Origin: Bacteroidia bacterium
GTDB taxonomy: Bacteria > Bacteroidota > Bacteroidia > J057
Assembly: GCA_019695295.1 (NCBI GenBank)
Contig: JAIBAH010000007.1
Coordinates: forward strand, 1-64,000
Direction of reading: 5' to 3'
Length of the DNA stretch: 64,000 bases
The notes under the pieces were generated by a model. It did no database searches and was not told the origin of the DNA. It was given only the letters and a program-made list of their open reading frames with translations. Below are positions 17,943-25,595 of this stretch, piece by piece. The position numbers and the translations under genes are program-made. Position 1 is the stretch's first letter, and each line of letters starts with the position of its first letter.

Positions 17943-18626
17943 TTGAAAAAAGCTGAAATTCTTCTCGTTGCCGCAACTTTGCCGGAAATCCTTCCGACGA
18001 TTGAAACCTTTTTTTTACTCCCGGCCGATTCCCCCCGAATTTTCTCTTCCGGAAATCTGATAGCCCTGATTACGGGTGTTGGAATGGTAAATACCGCCTT
18101 TCATCTGGGTAAATATCTTGCAATGCATTCACCGGACTTTGTCGTGAATGCCGGAATTGCAGGTTCTTTCGACCCTCTTTTTTCTCCGGGAACTGTAGTG
18201 GAAATTACCGAAGATACCTTTTCCGAAATGGGAGCAGAAGACCATGAAGATTTTCTGACCATGGAAAAAATGGGATTCCCTTTGCTGGAGGTTGAAAATA
18301 CTCAATATTTTAATACTTTTTACAATCCCTTTCCTACTGTCCTTCCGATTCCCAAAGTGACAGCAATCACCGTAAATACAGTTCATGGCTCGGAATCCTC
18401 TATTCTAAAAGCTCGTTCCCGCTGGAATAAACAGGTGGAAACCATGGAAGGTGCTGCTTTTTTTCAGATTATGATGGCAGAAAATCTTCCTTTTTGTGCC
18501 CTGAGGGGGATTTCCAACTACGTTGAACCCAGAAATCGTGCAAACTGGAATATCCGTGACGCAGTTATGAATATGAATTCTGTGCTGATAGATTTTTTGA
18601 AGGAAAAAACCGGAATAAATTCGTAA
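17943..18626 (+). CDS. mqnB: Futalosine hydrolase
   Basis: A 227-residue nucleoside phosphorylase-fold enzyme that splits futalosine to dehypoxanthine futalosine and hypoxanthine in the alternative menaquinone pathway. Diagnostic blocks: NAGIAGSFDPLFSPGTVVEITEDTF (residues ~63-87), a substrate loop with AEDHEDFLTM, then ETMEGAAFFQIM and the late RGISNYVEPRNRANWNI. The frame begins with a TTG codon at 17943; no upstream ATG fits, so TTG is the likely start. The presence of mqnB implies the futalosine route rather than the classical Men pathway, although other mqn genes are not in the window. Confidence 0.9.
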   Translation: MKKAEILLVAATLPEILPTIETFFLLPADSPRIFSSGNLIALITGVGMVNTAFHLGKYLAMHSPDFVVNAGIAGSFDPLFSPGTVVEITEDTFSEMGAEDHEDFLTMEKMGFPLLEVENTQYFNTFYNPFPTVLPIPKVTAITVNTVHGSESSILKARSRWNKQVETMEGAAFFQIMMAENLPFCALRGISNYVEPRNRANWNIRDAVMNMNSVLIDFLKEKTGINS

Positions 18627-18638
18627 TTGCTATTTACC

Positions 18639-19805
18639 ATGCTTTTTAAAAATCATATTGTAATAGAACTTGCAAGCGTGCTTGCAGGCCCTTCAGTAGG
18701 AATGTTTTTTGCAGAATTGGGGGCAACAGTACTCAAGGTTGAAAATCTTCCGCTCAACGGAGATGTCACCCGTACCTGGAAACTGAACGCTGAATCTGCG
18801 GATGCGGTTTCTTCTTATTTTTCGTCGGTAAACTGGGGCAAAAAATCCATTGCAATAGACCTGAAGCAAAAGGAAGGTCAGGAAATTGTTTACAAACTTT
18901 TGGCAAAGGCGGATTTTGTGATTAGTTCTTTTTTGCCGGGAGCGGCTACCAAAATCGGGATGGATGCCGAAACGCTACTGTCCGTCAATCCGCGCCTTAT
19001 TTGCGGGGAAATCAACGGATACGGAGAAACCGTGGAGCGGGCAGCATTTGACGCTATCATTCAGGCGGAAGCCGGTTTTACCATGATGAACGGAGAGGGG
19101 AAAAATATCTATAAAATGCCGGTTGCGCTTATGGATTTACTGGCAGCACATCAATTAAAGGAAGCGATGCTGCTCGCTTACATTGAGCGGATGAGTACCG
19201 GAAAAGGAAAAAGGGTAAGTGTCTCTCTGATTGAATCAGGCATTAGCTCGCTTGCTAATCAGGCCACTAATTGGCTCGTTGCCGGGCAGATTCCAGCAGC
19301 AATTGGCTCAGAACACCCCAATATTGTGCCTTATGGAACGTTGTTTTATACAGCAGACCATAAACCGGTAGTACTCGCGATAGGCAATGATTCGCAGTTT
19401 GCCCAGTTGTGCGCCGTTTTGTCGCTTCCGGTTCCGGATGCTTTCCTCACCAATCCCCAGCGGGTACAAAACCGGGAGGCCGTAAACAATATGCTTCAGG
19501 CTGCAATCGGAAAAATCAGCAGAGAAACGCTGCTTTCGGATTGCATCCGGGAAAAAATTCCCGCCGGAGCAGTCAATAACCTTCAGGAAGTGTTTCAGGG
19601 AGAATACGCCCGAAAAATTCTTCTCGAAAAGGAAGGCAAAAAAGGCGTCAAAACCTTTGTATCCCCTCAGTTTGAATCTCCCCTTCTTTCTTCCCCTCCC
19701 AAACTCAACGCAGACGCAGCCGAAATCTGTGAAATCGCAGGAATATCACCTGATGAGTTAAACGGATTGTATGAGAAGAAAGTGCTGAAGAGGGGAGGAG
19801 GATAA
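18639..19805 (+). CDS. CaiB/BaiF family (class III) CoA-transferase
   Basis: A 388-residue class III CoA-transferase, which moves CoA between carboxylic acids through an aspartyl-CoA intermediate. The N-terminus VIELASVLAGPSVGMFFAELGATVLKVE is diagnostic. NWGKKSIAIDLKQKEGQEI and the region FDAIIQAEAGFTMMNGEG follow; the family's catalytic Asp is usually in a block such as GxDxxxQA, and here the matching site is FDAIIQA. The ATG at 18639 is preferred, with a TTG at 18627 as an alternative. It begins 12 bases after mqnB, so the two may be co-transcribed. The acyl substrate is unknown. Confidence 0.88.
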   Translation: MLFKNHIVIELASVLAGPSVGMFFAELGATVLKVENLPLNGDVTRTWKLNAESADAVSSYFSSVNWGKKSIAIDLKQKEGQEIVYKLLAKADFVISSFLPGAATKIGMDAETLLSVNPRLICGEINGYGETVERAAFDAIIQAEAGFTMMNGEGKNIYKMPVALMDLLAAHQLKEAMLLAYIERMSTGKGKRVSVSLIESGISSLANQATNWLVAGQIPAAIGSEHPNIVPYGTLFYTADHKPVVLAIGNDSQFAQLCAVLSLPVPDAFLTNPQRVQNREAVNNMLQAAIGKISRETLLSDCIREKIPAGAVNNLQEVFQGEYARKILLEKEGKKGVKTFVSPQFESPLLSSPPKLNADAAEICEIAGISPDELNGLYEKKVLKRGGG

Positions 19806-19807
19806 AA

Positions 19808-21643
19808 TCAGGAATTGCCGGGGGGAGGGGAGAGGTTTTTGTTGTTTTTCCAGCGGTAAAGGGTTTCGGGGGTGATGGAATCCCCCATTTTTTTGAAGTG
19901 GACAGAAGCTTTTAAAGCACTTCCAAAGTAATTGATAGCCCAGTCGGCAAAATCTGCTTTAAATTGATGCTGCATTTGTTCTAAACTTTTCTCGGGATCA
20001 AAATATGAAATTTGAGCCGGCTGAAGCAGTAGTTTTTTGAACTCAGCTTTGGTATATTCAAACGCAGTTTTAAATCCGAGTAATTTTTTTAACGCTTCGT
20101 CAAAATGTAAAAAATTATGGTAGTACAAGGCAATTCTTTGCAGGTCTCTGAAATTTCCATATAAAGGCTCATCAACCAGCCACTGAATTAACTCTTTTTC
20201 TTTGGGAGCGTCTTCCATTTCTCCGAAATTCATTTGTTTCCATATCATTTTCCAGTCTTCTTGTCTATCCTTTTCACTCTCCCTTAAAGAAGGTAGGTAA
20301 ATGCAATTTTGTGCAATTCGGTCAAAAAAATCTTCGTGCAGTTTTTCTCTCAATTCCGGAATGCTGCGGTTTGTAGCAAAGATGAGGGTGCATTTTATTT
20401 TTTCAGGTTTTGCTCCCCCTAACCTTGTAATACTAAAGTCATTATTCTCATCTGTCTCGATTGCCTTCATTAATTTTTCCTGTACCCGTTTCGATAAATG
20501 ATGAATTTCATCTAAAAACAAAATCCCCCCTTTTGCTTGCTGAAATAATCCGTTCGTTTTTTCGTATGCTCCCGTAAATGCTCCTTTTTCGTATCCAAAC
20601 AGACTACTTTCTGCCATAGTATCGTCCGCAAAAGACGCACAATTTATGTCTTTGAAATTTAAATTATTTTTGTTGTATTTTCTCGCCAGGTGGGATTTTC
20701 CTACACCTCTTTCCCCAAAAATTAAAATCGAAAATCCGGAATTAATAAAATGTTTCATTAATGAATCAGCAATTTTTCGCTTTTCAGATTGAGGTTTGAT
20801 GTAAATTGGGTGTGAACCTAACTTTTCGAAAAGATTAACCGGAATTTCTTTGATGAAAAAAGGATTAAACCTTCGGTCATTCCCTTGATTTTTACTGTCG
20901 TAAGTCTGAATAAAGTGAGTATCAGAAGGCAGTTTGCCTGCCTGACTTAGTGCGTGCCATACGACTTGTGTCTCTGCACTTCCAAGGCTGATATTGATAT
21001 ATAAAGTTGCATCTGGATGTTTTTTAATTATGGAGGCTATGAATATTTCTACTGATTGAATAATCTCCTGTGGGTTTCTAAGGGCATTGATACCAGTGTC
21101 ATATTCATGAAATTTTTCATGATACAAATCTTTAATAGTACTGAATTCGCAGAACCATTTTATCTGGTCTTTTATCTGATAATGCTGAATATCTCTCCAT
21201 AACGTCCCCATGAATTTATTGTATTGTTCCGGATAATGACACCTTACAAAGTCAATATCTTTTTGTAAATCAGGGAGATAATCCGGATTTTTGATATCTT
21301 CGCTTAATAAAAGGGAATTCCAAACCGTTTTTATACCGGTCTCGATAATGACCTCATCTTCTGGCATTTCCGCTCTGTATTTTATACGGTTCGAGACCTC
21401 ATTAAATACAGATTGCGAAGCAGTTAGATAATAAACGTGGTCAAATACAAAACCATTCACTCCATTGGGTGATTGCGCAAATACCTTTTCGTTTTCACTT
21501 TGAATAATGTCTGTCCAGTCAATTTTATTTTGACTAAGGCCTCGTTTGTAAAACTCAGCGAGCACCTGTTTCAAAAAAGCGATTCCGTGTGTAGTATAAT
21601 GCCAGGTAATAAATATGTTTTCGTTTTTTTTGAGATTTTTCAT
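19808..21643 (-). CDS. RtcR-like regulator: CARF-like sensor plus sigma-54 activator AAA+ domain
   Basis: A 611-residue protein. Residues ~8-255 resemble a CARF/Rossmann sensor, with an N-terminal beta strand FITWHYTTHG and a late ligand-loop-like strand YINISLGSAETQVVWHAL (215-232). This matches the layout of RtcR, the sigma-54 activator of RNA-repair genes. The AAA+ domain has Walker A GERGVGKS (310-317), the sigma-54-contacting GAFTGA loop (354-359), Walker B LFLDEI (375-380), ATNR (423-426), FDRI and sensor II GNFRDLQRI (497-505). A possible recognition helix lies at ~585-600. No rtcA or rtcB is present. It is divergent from a small lipoprotein gene bearing a sigma-54-like promoter. Confidence 0.8.
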   Translation of the reverse strand: MKNLKKNENIFITWHYTTHGIAFLKQVLAEFYKRGLSQNKIDWTDIIQSENEKVFAQSPNGVNGFVFDHVYYLTASQSVFNEVSNRIKYRAEMPEDEVIIETGIKTVWNSLLLSEDIKNPDYLPDLQKDIDFVRCHYPEQYNKFMGTLWRDIQHYQIKDQIKWFCEFSTIKDLYHEKFHEYDTGINALRNPQEIIQSVEIFIASIIKKHPDATLYINISLGSAETQVVWHALSQAGKLPSDTHFIQTYDSKNQGNDRRFNPFFIKEIPVNLFEKLGSHPIYIKPQSEKRKIADSLMKHFINSGFSILIFGERGVGKSHLARKYNKNNLNFKDINCASFADDTMAESSLFGYEKGAFTGAYEKTNGLFQQAKGGILFLDEIHHLSKRVQEKLMKAIETDENNDFSITRLGGAKPEKIKCTLIFATNRSIPELREKLHEDFFDRIAQNCIYLPSLRESEKDRQEDWKMIWKQMNFGEMEDAPKEKELIQWLVDEPLYGNFRDLQRIALYYHNFLHFDEALKKLLGFKTAFEYTKAEFKKLLLQPAQISYFDPEKSLEQMQHQFKADFADWAINYFGSALKASVHFKKMGDSITPETLYRWKNNKNLSPPPGNS

Positions 21644-21663
21644 ATTTTGTAATTATGATGTAA

Positions 21664-21691
21664 ATATCATATATATAATTAATATATCATA
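21664..21691. repeat. Two direct 8-base repeats spaced two helical turns apart
   Basis: ATATCATA occurs at 21664-21671 and 21684-21691, start to start exactly 20 bases, between the CARF-AAA+ gene and the sigma-54-like promoter. It may be an activator binding site for the divergent regulator, but the region is very AT-rich and chance is possible. Confidence 0.4.
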
Positions 21692-21743
21692 AAATATGTT
21701 TATTTTATTTTTTTAATTTATTGATTAATAGAGTATTAATATT

Positions 21744-21759
21744 TGGCAATGTTTTTGAA
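21744..21759 (+). promoter_or_regulatory. Candidate sigma-54 promoter facing the small lipoprotein gene
   Basis: TGGCAATGTTTTTGAA aligns with the TGGCAC-N5-TTGCA pattern with correct spacing. The -24 GG is intact and the -12 GC reads GA. Transcription would start near 21770, about 43 bases before the start codon. The divergent gene encodes a sigma-54 activator, which strengthens the call. Confidence 0.5.
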
Positions 21760-21812
21760 TATAATGAAATGTGATTTTATTAATTTAACCATTTTCTAAT
21801 CGAATTAAATTT

Positions 21813-22181
21813 ATGAAAAAAAGTACTTTTTTATTAGTAACAGTAGGTTTGTTGGTGCTATTTAGCTCTTGTAAGCCGACAATGTACACCACCCACACGA
21901 GTAATGAGATTAATTCAAGTGTGATTCTGACCAAAAACAATTTCAAAAACCTGGGGACTTTCTCCGGATTAGCGACAGCGAGAATGAATACAATTGGTGT
22001 AAAAAACAGAGAAGGAGTAATCAGTGAGGCAAGGAAAAACTTATTACAAAATGCTAAAGCAGCAGGAGTGGAATTAACGGGTTCCAGAACGTTGGTGAAT
22101 ATGTCAATTGATGCTGTGAGCAACAGTAATAGGGTTACCGTTACAATTGTTTCCGATATTATTGAATTTACAGGAGAATAA
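21813..22181 (+). CDS. Small lipoprotein, possible target of the divergent RtcR-like regulator
   Basis: A 122-residue protein with signal segment FLLVTVGLLVLF and lipobox cysteine in SSCKPT (C20). The mature part begins PTMYTTHTSNEINSSVIL and forms predicted beta strands ending in VTVTIVSDIIEF; it looks like the DUF6567/heavy-metal-associated small lipoprotein group in Bacteroidota, but no function is known. It is divergent from the CARF-like activator and has the sigma-54-like promoter upstream, so it may be the regulated gene, which would be unusual for an RtcR relative. Confidence 0.75.
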   Translation: MKKSTFLLVTVGLLVLFSSCKPTMYTTHTSNEINSSVILTKNNFKNLGTFSGLATARMNTIGVKNREGVISEARKNLLQNAKAAGVELTGSRTLVNMSIDAVSNSNRVTVTIVSDIIEFTGE

Positions 22182-22254
22182 TAACTTTCATACGAGGTTT
22201 GCCGAAAATCGTATCTCAAAGAGTAGGCATACATTTTTTAATTTAATTACTTTT

Positions 22255-22395
22255 ATGGCAAAGGAAATTAAACCTAAGGACAATCAGTCCAATCAGCAAA
22301 ACCCGAATAAAGGAACTCCCGGGACAAACAAACAGTACGACCAAAATCAGGGAAACAAGGGTAAACAAAAGAACCCGAATCAGACGAAAAAGTAG
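22255..22395 (+). CDS. Small hydrophilic Asn/Gln/Lys-rich protein
   Basis: A 46-residue frame starting MAKEIKPKDNQSNQQNPNK and ending in QNPNQTKK-like sequence. It is almost wholly Lys, Asn, Gln, Gly and Pro, with a repeated NPNKGTPGTNKQYDQNQGNKGKQ-type pattern of short NQ/GN units. Such small disordered proteins recur in Bacteroidota genomes. An in-frame start further upstream at 22147 overlaps the lipoprotein gene and is less likely. It lies 73 bases after the lipoprotein stop and could share its transcript. Function is unknown. Confidence 0.55.
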   Translation: MAKEIKPKDNQSNQQNPNKGTPGTNKQYDQNQGNKGKQKNPNQTKK

Positions 22396-22578
22396 AGTGT
22401 CAGCCGTCGCTGTGTATAGAAATATGCTCAGCGACGGAAAAATTAGAGCGGTGAGTCATAATACCTTGTTTGGCTGCGATAACATTCCCTTTAAAACTCG
22501 TCTGAGAAAGGAATACATTTTTTGTTTTTTTAGTAATTTAACTCAAATTTAGGACTTGTTTTATCTTGATTTAGATTT

Positions 22579-22613
22579 TTTGGAAATAAATTGATTAATA
22601 AATACTATTTTTG
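22579..22613 (+). promoter_or_regulatory. Probable promoter of the five-gene cassette
   Basis: TTTG (22579-22582) and TATTTTTG (22606-22613) lie 26 bases before the glycosyltransferase start. The spacer is 23 bases, slightly longer than the usual 19-21, so this may be a weaker promoter. Confidence 0.45.
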
Positions 22614-22639
22614 TCTCAGCAATAATTACATTTTTTAAG

Positions 22640-23917
22640 ATGAAGATATTGAAAATTATTCATGGATACCCGCCGGATTACAACGCAGGTTCTGAAGTGT
22701 ACAGCCAATCAATTTGTAATGAGTTGTCAAAGAAACACAGTGTTTTTATTTTTACAAGAGAGGAAAATCCATACACCGCTGATCATAAGATTGTTCGAGA
22801 AGTAAGAGAAAATATGGTTTTTTACATTTCCAATAAAGCAAGAGAAAAAGATGGCTATCGTCATTTGGATTTAGATGAAAAATTCAGAGATATTGTGACA
22901 GAAATTCAGCCTGATGTAGCACATATCGGACATTTGAATCATCTCTCAACCGGTTTTGTTGGTGTGTTAAAAGGGATGAGTATTCCGATTGTCTATACAC
23001 TTCACGATTTTTGGCTGATGTGTCCGCGAGGACAATTTTTACAGATAAATTTTGGAAATCCAGCTTTTCATCAGCTTTGTACCGGTCAGGAAAATCATAA
23101 ATGTGCAGTAAATTGCTACAATCGTTATTTTTCAGGGAAAAGTATAGACAAAGAACGAGATGAAAAATATTGGGAACAATGGGTAGAAAGCAGGATGGAA
23201 GAAACCCGGAGCGTTCGGGATGCTGTTGATTTATTTATAGCACCTTCCAGATACCTTATTCACCGTTTTATTACTGACTTTGAAATGCCTCAAGAAAAAA
23301 TAATATATTTGGATTATGGTTTTCCGCTTCATTATCTTTCCCCTACCGAGGAAAGCGCACAAAGGGAAACCTTTGTATTTGGATACATCGGTACGCATAT
23401 TCCGTCGAAAGGGATTGATTTACTGATTCAGGCTTTTAAGCAAATCAATCAAAAAGCCAGACTAATGATTTGGGGGCGTGAAAACGGACAAAGTACAAAA
23501 AACCTAAAAAAAATGGCTAACGGTAGTCTAAATCCGATTGTATTTTGTGGTGAATATATCAACACGAATTTGGCAAAAGAAGTGTTTTCAAAGGTGGATT
23601 GTATCGTTGTCCCTTCTGTTTGGGGCGAAAATTCTCCTTTGGTAATTCATGAAGCACAAGCTTGTGGCATTCCGGTGATTACCGCTGACTTTGGCGGTAT
23701 GTCAGAGTATGTGAAGCATCAAGAAAACGGTTTGCTTTTTACCCACCGAAACAAAGACGATTTGGCAAAACAAATGATTTTTGCAATTTCTCATCCCAAT
23801 GAAATGAAATCCATGGGGAAAAGAGGGTATTTGCATGGGGATTCGGTTCCTGATATCGAAACACATTGTAGGGAGTTGGAAAGAATTTATCATAAAATAA
23901 TCAATGAAAAATCATAA
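22640..23917 (+). CDS. Family 4 glycosyltransferase
   Basis: A 425-residue GT-B fold enzyme. The donor-side motif is the EX7E-type ENSPLVIHEAQACGIPVITADFGG near residues 332-355, preceded by PSVWGE. The N-terminal domain begins KIIHGYPPDYNAGSEVYSQS, typical of sugar transferases that build polysaccharides or modify proteins. It is the first gene of a five-gene set: the radical SAM gene overlaps it by 14 bases. The acceptor is unknown; an unusual cysteine-bearing stretch (HQLCTGQENHKCAVNCYN, ~150-168) is an insertion worth noting. Confidence 0.88.
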   Translation: MKILKIIHGYPPDYNAGSEVYSQSICNELSKKHSVFIFTREENPYTADHKIVREVRENMVFYISNKAREKDGYRHLDLDEKFRDIVTEIQPDVAHIGHLNHLSTGFVGVLKGMSIPIVYTLHDFWLMCPRGQFLQINFGNPAFHQLCTGQENHKCAVNCYNRYFSGKSIDKERDEKYWEQWVESRMEETRSVRDAVDLFIAPSRYLIHRFITDFEMPQEKIIYLDYGFPLHYLSPTEESAQRETFVFGYIGTHIPSKGIDLLIQAFKQINQKARLMIWGRENGQSTKNLKKMANGSLNPIVFCGEYINTNLAKEVFSKVDCIVVPSVWGENSPLVIHEAQACGIPVITADFGGMSEYVKHQENGLLFTHRNKDDLAKQMIFAISHPNEMKSMGKRGYLHGDSVPDIETHCRELERIYHKIINEKS

Positions 23918-24932
23918 TATCTGGAGAATAACGCTGGATACAAATCCGGAAGACTGTAACCTTCAATGTACTATGTGTGAGGAGCATAGCCCTTTTTCGA
24001 CCTATATTAAGGAAAAACTGGGAGGGAAGCGCAGAAGAATGCCTCAAGAATGGCTTCGTCCTGTTTTTGAGCAGGCAAAAGCAATGGGAGTAACCGAAAT
24101 CATTCCCTCCACAATGGGGGAGCCTTTGATATATAAACATTTTAGTCTTTTTGTGGAGTTATGCTATGAATATGGATTAAAAATGAATCTGACAACAAAC
24201 GGGACTTTTCCAAAAACAACCGAAAAGACTGTAACAGAATGGGCAAAACTAATCGTCCCGGTTACTTCTGATGTGAAAATCTCCTGGAACGGAGCTACTC
24301 AGGATACATCCGGAAAGGTCATGATTGGGATAGATTTCGCCCATACGATTCAAAATCTAAAAGAGTTTGTAGCTGTAAGGAACCTGCATTTTGAAAAAAC
24401 AGGCTACTATTGCCGGATTACGCTTCAGCTTACGTTTATGCAAAATAATATGCATGAATTAGGGGCGATTGTTAAGTTGGCAGCAGAACTGGATATTGAC
24501 CGTGTCAAAGGACATCACCTTTGGGCTCATTTTGACGAGATTAAAAAGTTATCTTTTCGTGAAAACGATAAATCTATCAATCAATGGAATCTTTACGTTA
24601 GAGAAGCAATGGAAGCACAGGAAAAATACCGGAAACCCAATGGAGAAAAGATCATTCTGGAAAACATCATCCCTCTTCAACCTCAGGAGACCCGGGAAAT
24701 TCCGTTTGAGTATGAATGCCCCTTCCTGAACCGGGAACTCTGGATATCCGCAACTGGTAAAATATCTCCTTGTTGCGCTCCGGATGAACAAAGGAATAAG
24801 TTGGGAGATTTTGGAAATTTCGAAAACACAAGACTGGAAGACGCCGTTCTAAGTGAAAATTATCAAAATTTATGCTTGAATTACAAGGAAATTCCTCTCT
24901 GTAAAACATGTACAATGAGAAAACCTGTATAA
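23904..24932 (+). CDS. Radical SAM/SPASM-like enzyme
   Basis: A 342-residue enzyme. The iron-sulfur ligands C18, C22 and C25 form CNLQCTMC near the N-terminus, the canonical CxxxCxxC that generates the 5'-deoxyadenosyl radical. The C-terminal region is SPASM-like, with cysteines in YECPFLN, ISPCCAPDE, LCLNYKEIPLCKTCTM, suggesting extra clusters that bind a substrate peptide or sugar. SPASM proteins commonly modify peptides or anaerobic sulfatases, but the substrate is unknown. It overlaps the glycosyltransferase by 14 bases and ends 12 bases before the phosphatase gene. Confidence 0.9.
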   Translation: MKNHNIWRITLDTNPEDCNLQCTMCEEHSPFSTYIKEKLGGKRRRMPQEWLRPVFEQAKAMGVTEIIPSTMGEPLIYKHFSLFVELCYEYGLKMNLTTNGTFPKTTEKTVTEWAKLIVPVTSDVKISWNGATQDTSGKVMIGIDFAHTIQNLKEFVAVRNLHFEKTGYYCRITLQLTFMQNNMHELGAIVKLAAELDIDRVKGHHLWAHFDEIKKLSFRENDKSINQWNLYVREAMEAQEKYRKPNGEKIILENIIPLQPQETREIPFEYECPFLNRELWISATGKISPCCAPDEQRNKLGDFGNFENTRLEDAVLSENYQNLCLNYKEIPLCKTCTMRKPV

Positions 24933-24944
24933 AGAAATTTATTT

Positions 24945-25595
24945 ATGACACCTGATATTATCTTTGATTTAAATGATAGGGTTCTCAATTTCAGGGATGC
25001 CGCAACCTTAAACCCGAAACTCAAAAAAGGAAAAATTTTCAGGTCATCTTCCTTGACCCAGTACCAGAATGAAGCTTTTTTCCCGGATTTGATTCAGGCA
25101 TACTCCATCACCAAAGTAATTGATTTACGGGATGAGGACGAATATACTGAAAATCCCTACACAGATGAAGCAAAATCTCTTTTTACACATCTTTTGATGA
25201 GCATTGATCCCCGTAAACAGTCTGTAAATTTCATAAAAAATTTTCATTATGGCACTAATCATGAGATTGCATACAGACACTATGCCGTGGAACATCAGCA
25301 TATATTCAGGAGGTTCTTTGAGGAGGTAAATCCTGAAACCGATATTATTCTTGTCCATTGTCATGCAGGAAAGGATAGGACAGGGGCTTTAGTCGCCCTG
25401 GTTGCTTTGCTCCTGGGGGAGTCCATGGATAATATCCTAAAAGATTATCTTAAGAGTGAGGCTGATACTGAACCCCAAAAGCTGCAATCGTTTCTGGAAA
25501 TTGTAAGAAGAGCAGGAGGCGCGGCAGAATATTTACAAAATTGTGGTGTAAATGAAACCTGTATCAATCACTGGATAAAACATCTGTCATCATGA
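24945..25595 (+). CDS. Tyrosine/dual-specificity phosphatase (Y_phosphatase3-type)
   Basis: A 216-residue phosphatase with the P-loop HCHAGKDRTG (C139 nucleophile, R145) and the NFRD motif near residue 15 that opens Y_phosphatase3 enzymes. These act on protein phosphotyrosine, phosphoinositides or small molecules. In this cassette it might remove a phosphate from a sugar or peptide intermediate. Its stop overlaps the start of the carbamoyltransferase gene as ATGA, implying translational coupling. It has no transmembrane or signal segment, so it is cytoplasmic. Confidence 0.9.
   Translation: MTPDIIFDLNDRVLNFRDAATLNPKLKKGKIFRSSSLTQYQNEAFFPDLIQAYSITKVIDLRDEDEYTENPYTDEAKSLFTHLLMSIDPRKQSVNFIKNFHYGTNHEIAYRHYAVEHQHIFRRFFEEVNPETDIILVHCHAGKDRTGALVALVALLLGESMDNILKDYLKSEADTEPQKLQSFLEIVRRAGGAAEYLQNCGVNETCINHWIKHLSS

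Noticed and set aside
19808-21643. Plain NtrC-type nitrogen regulator
   Set aside because: No receiver or GAF domain is present; the N-terminus has a CARF/RtcR-like layout instead.
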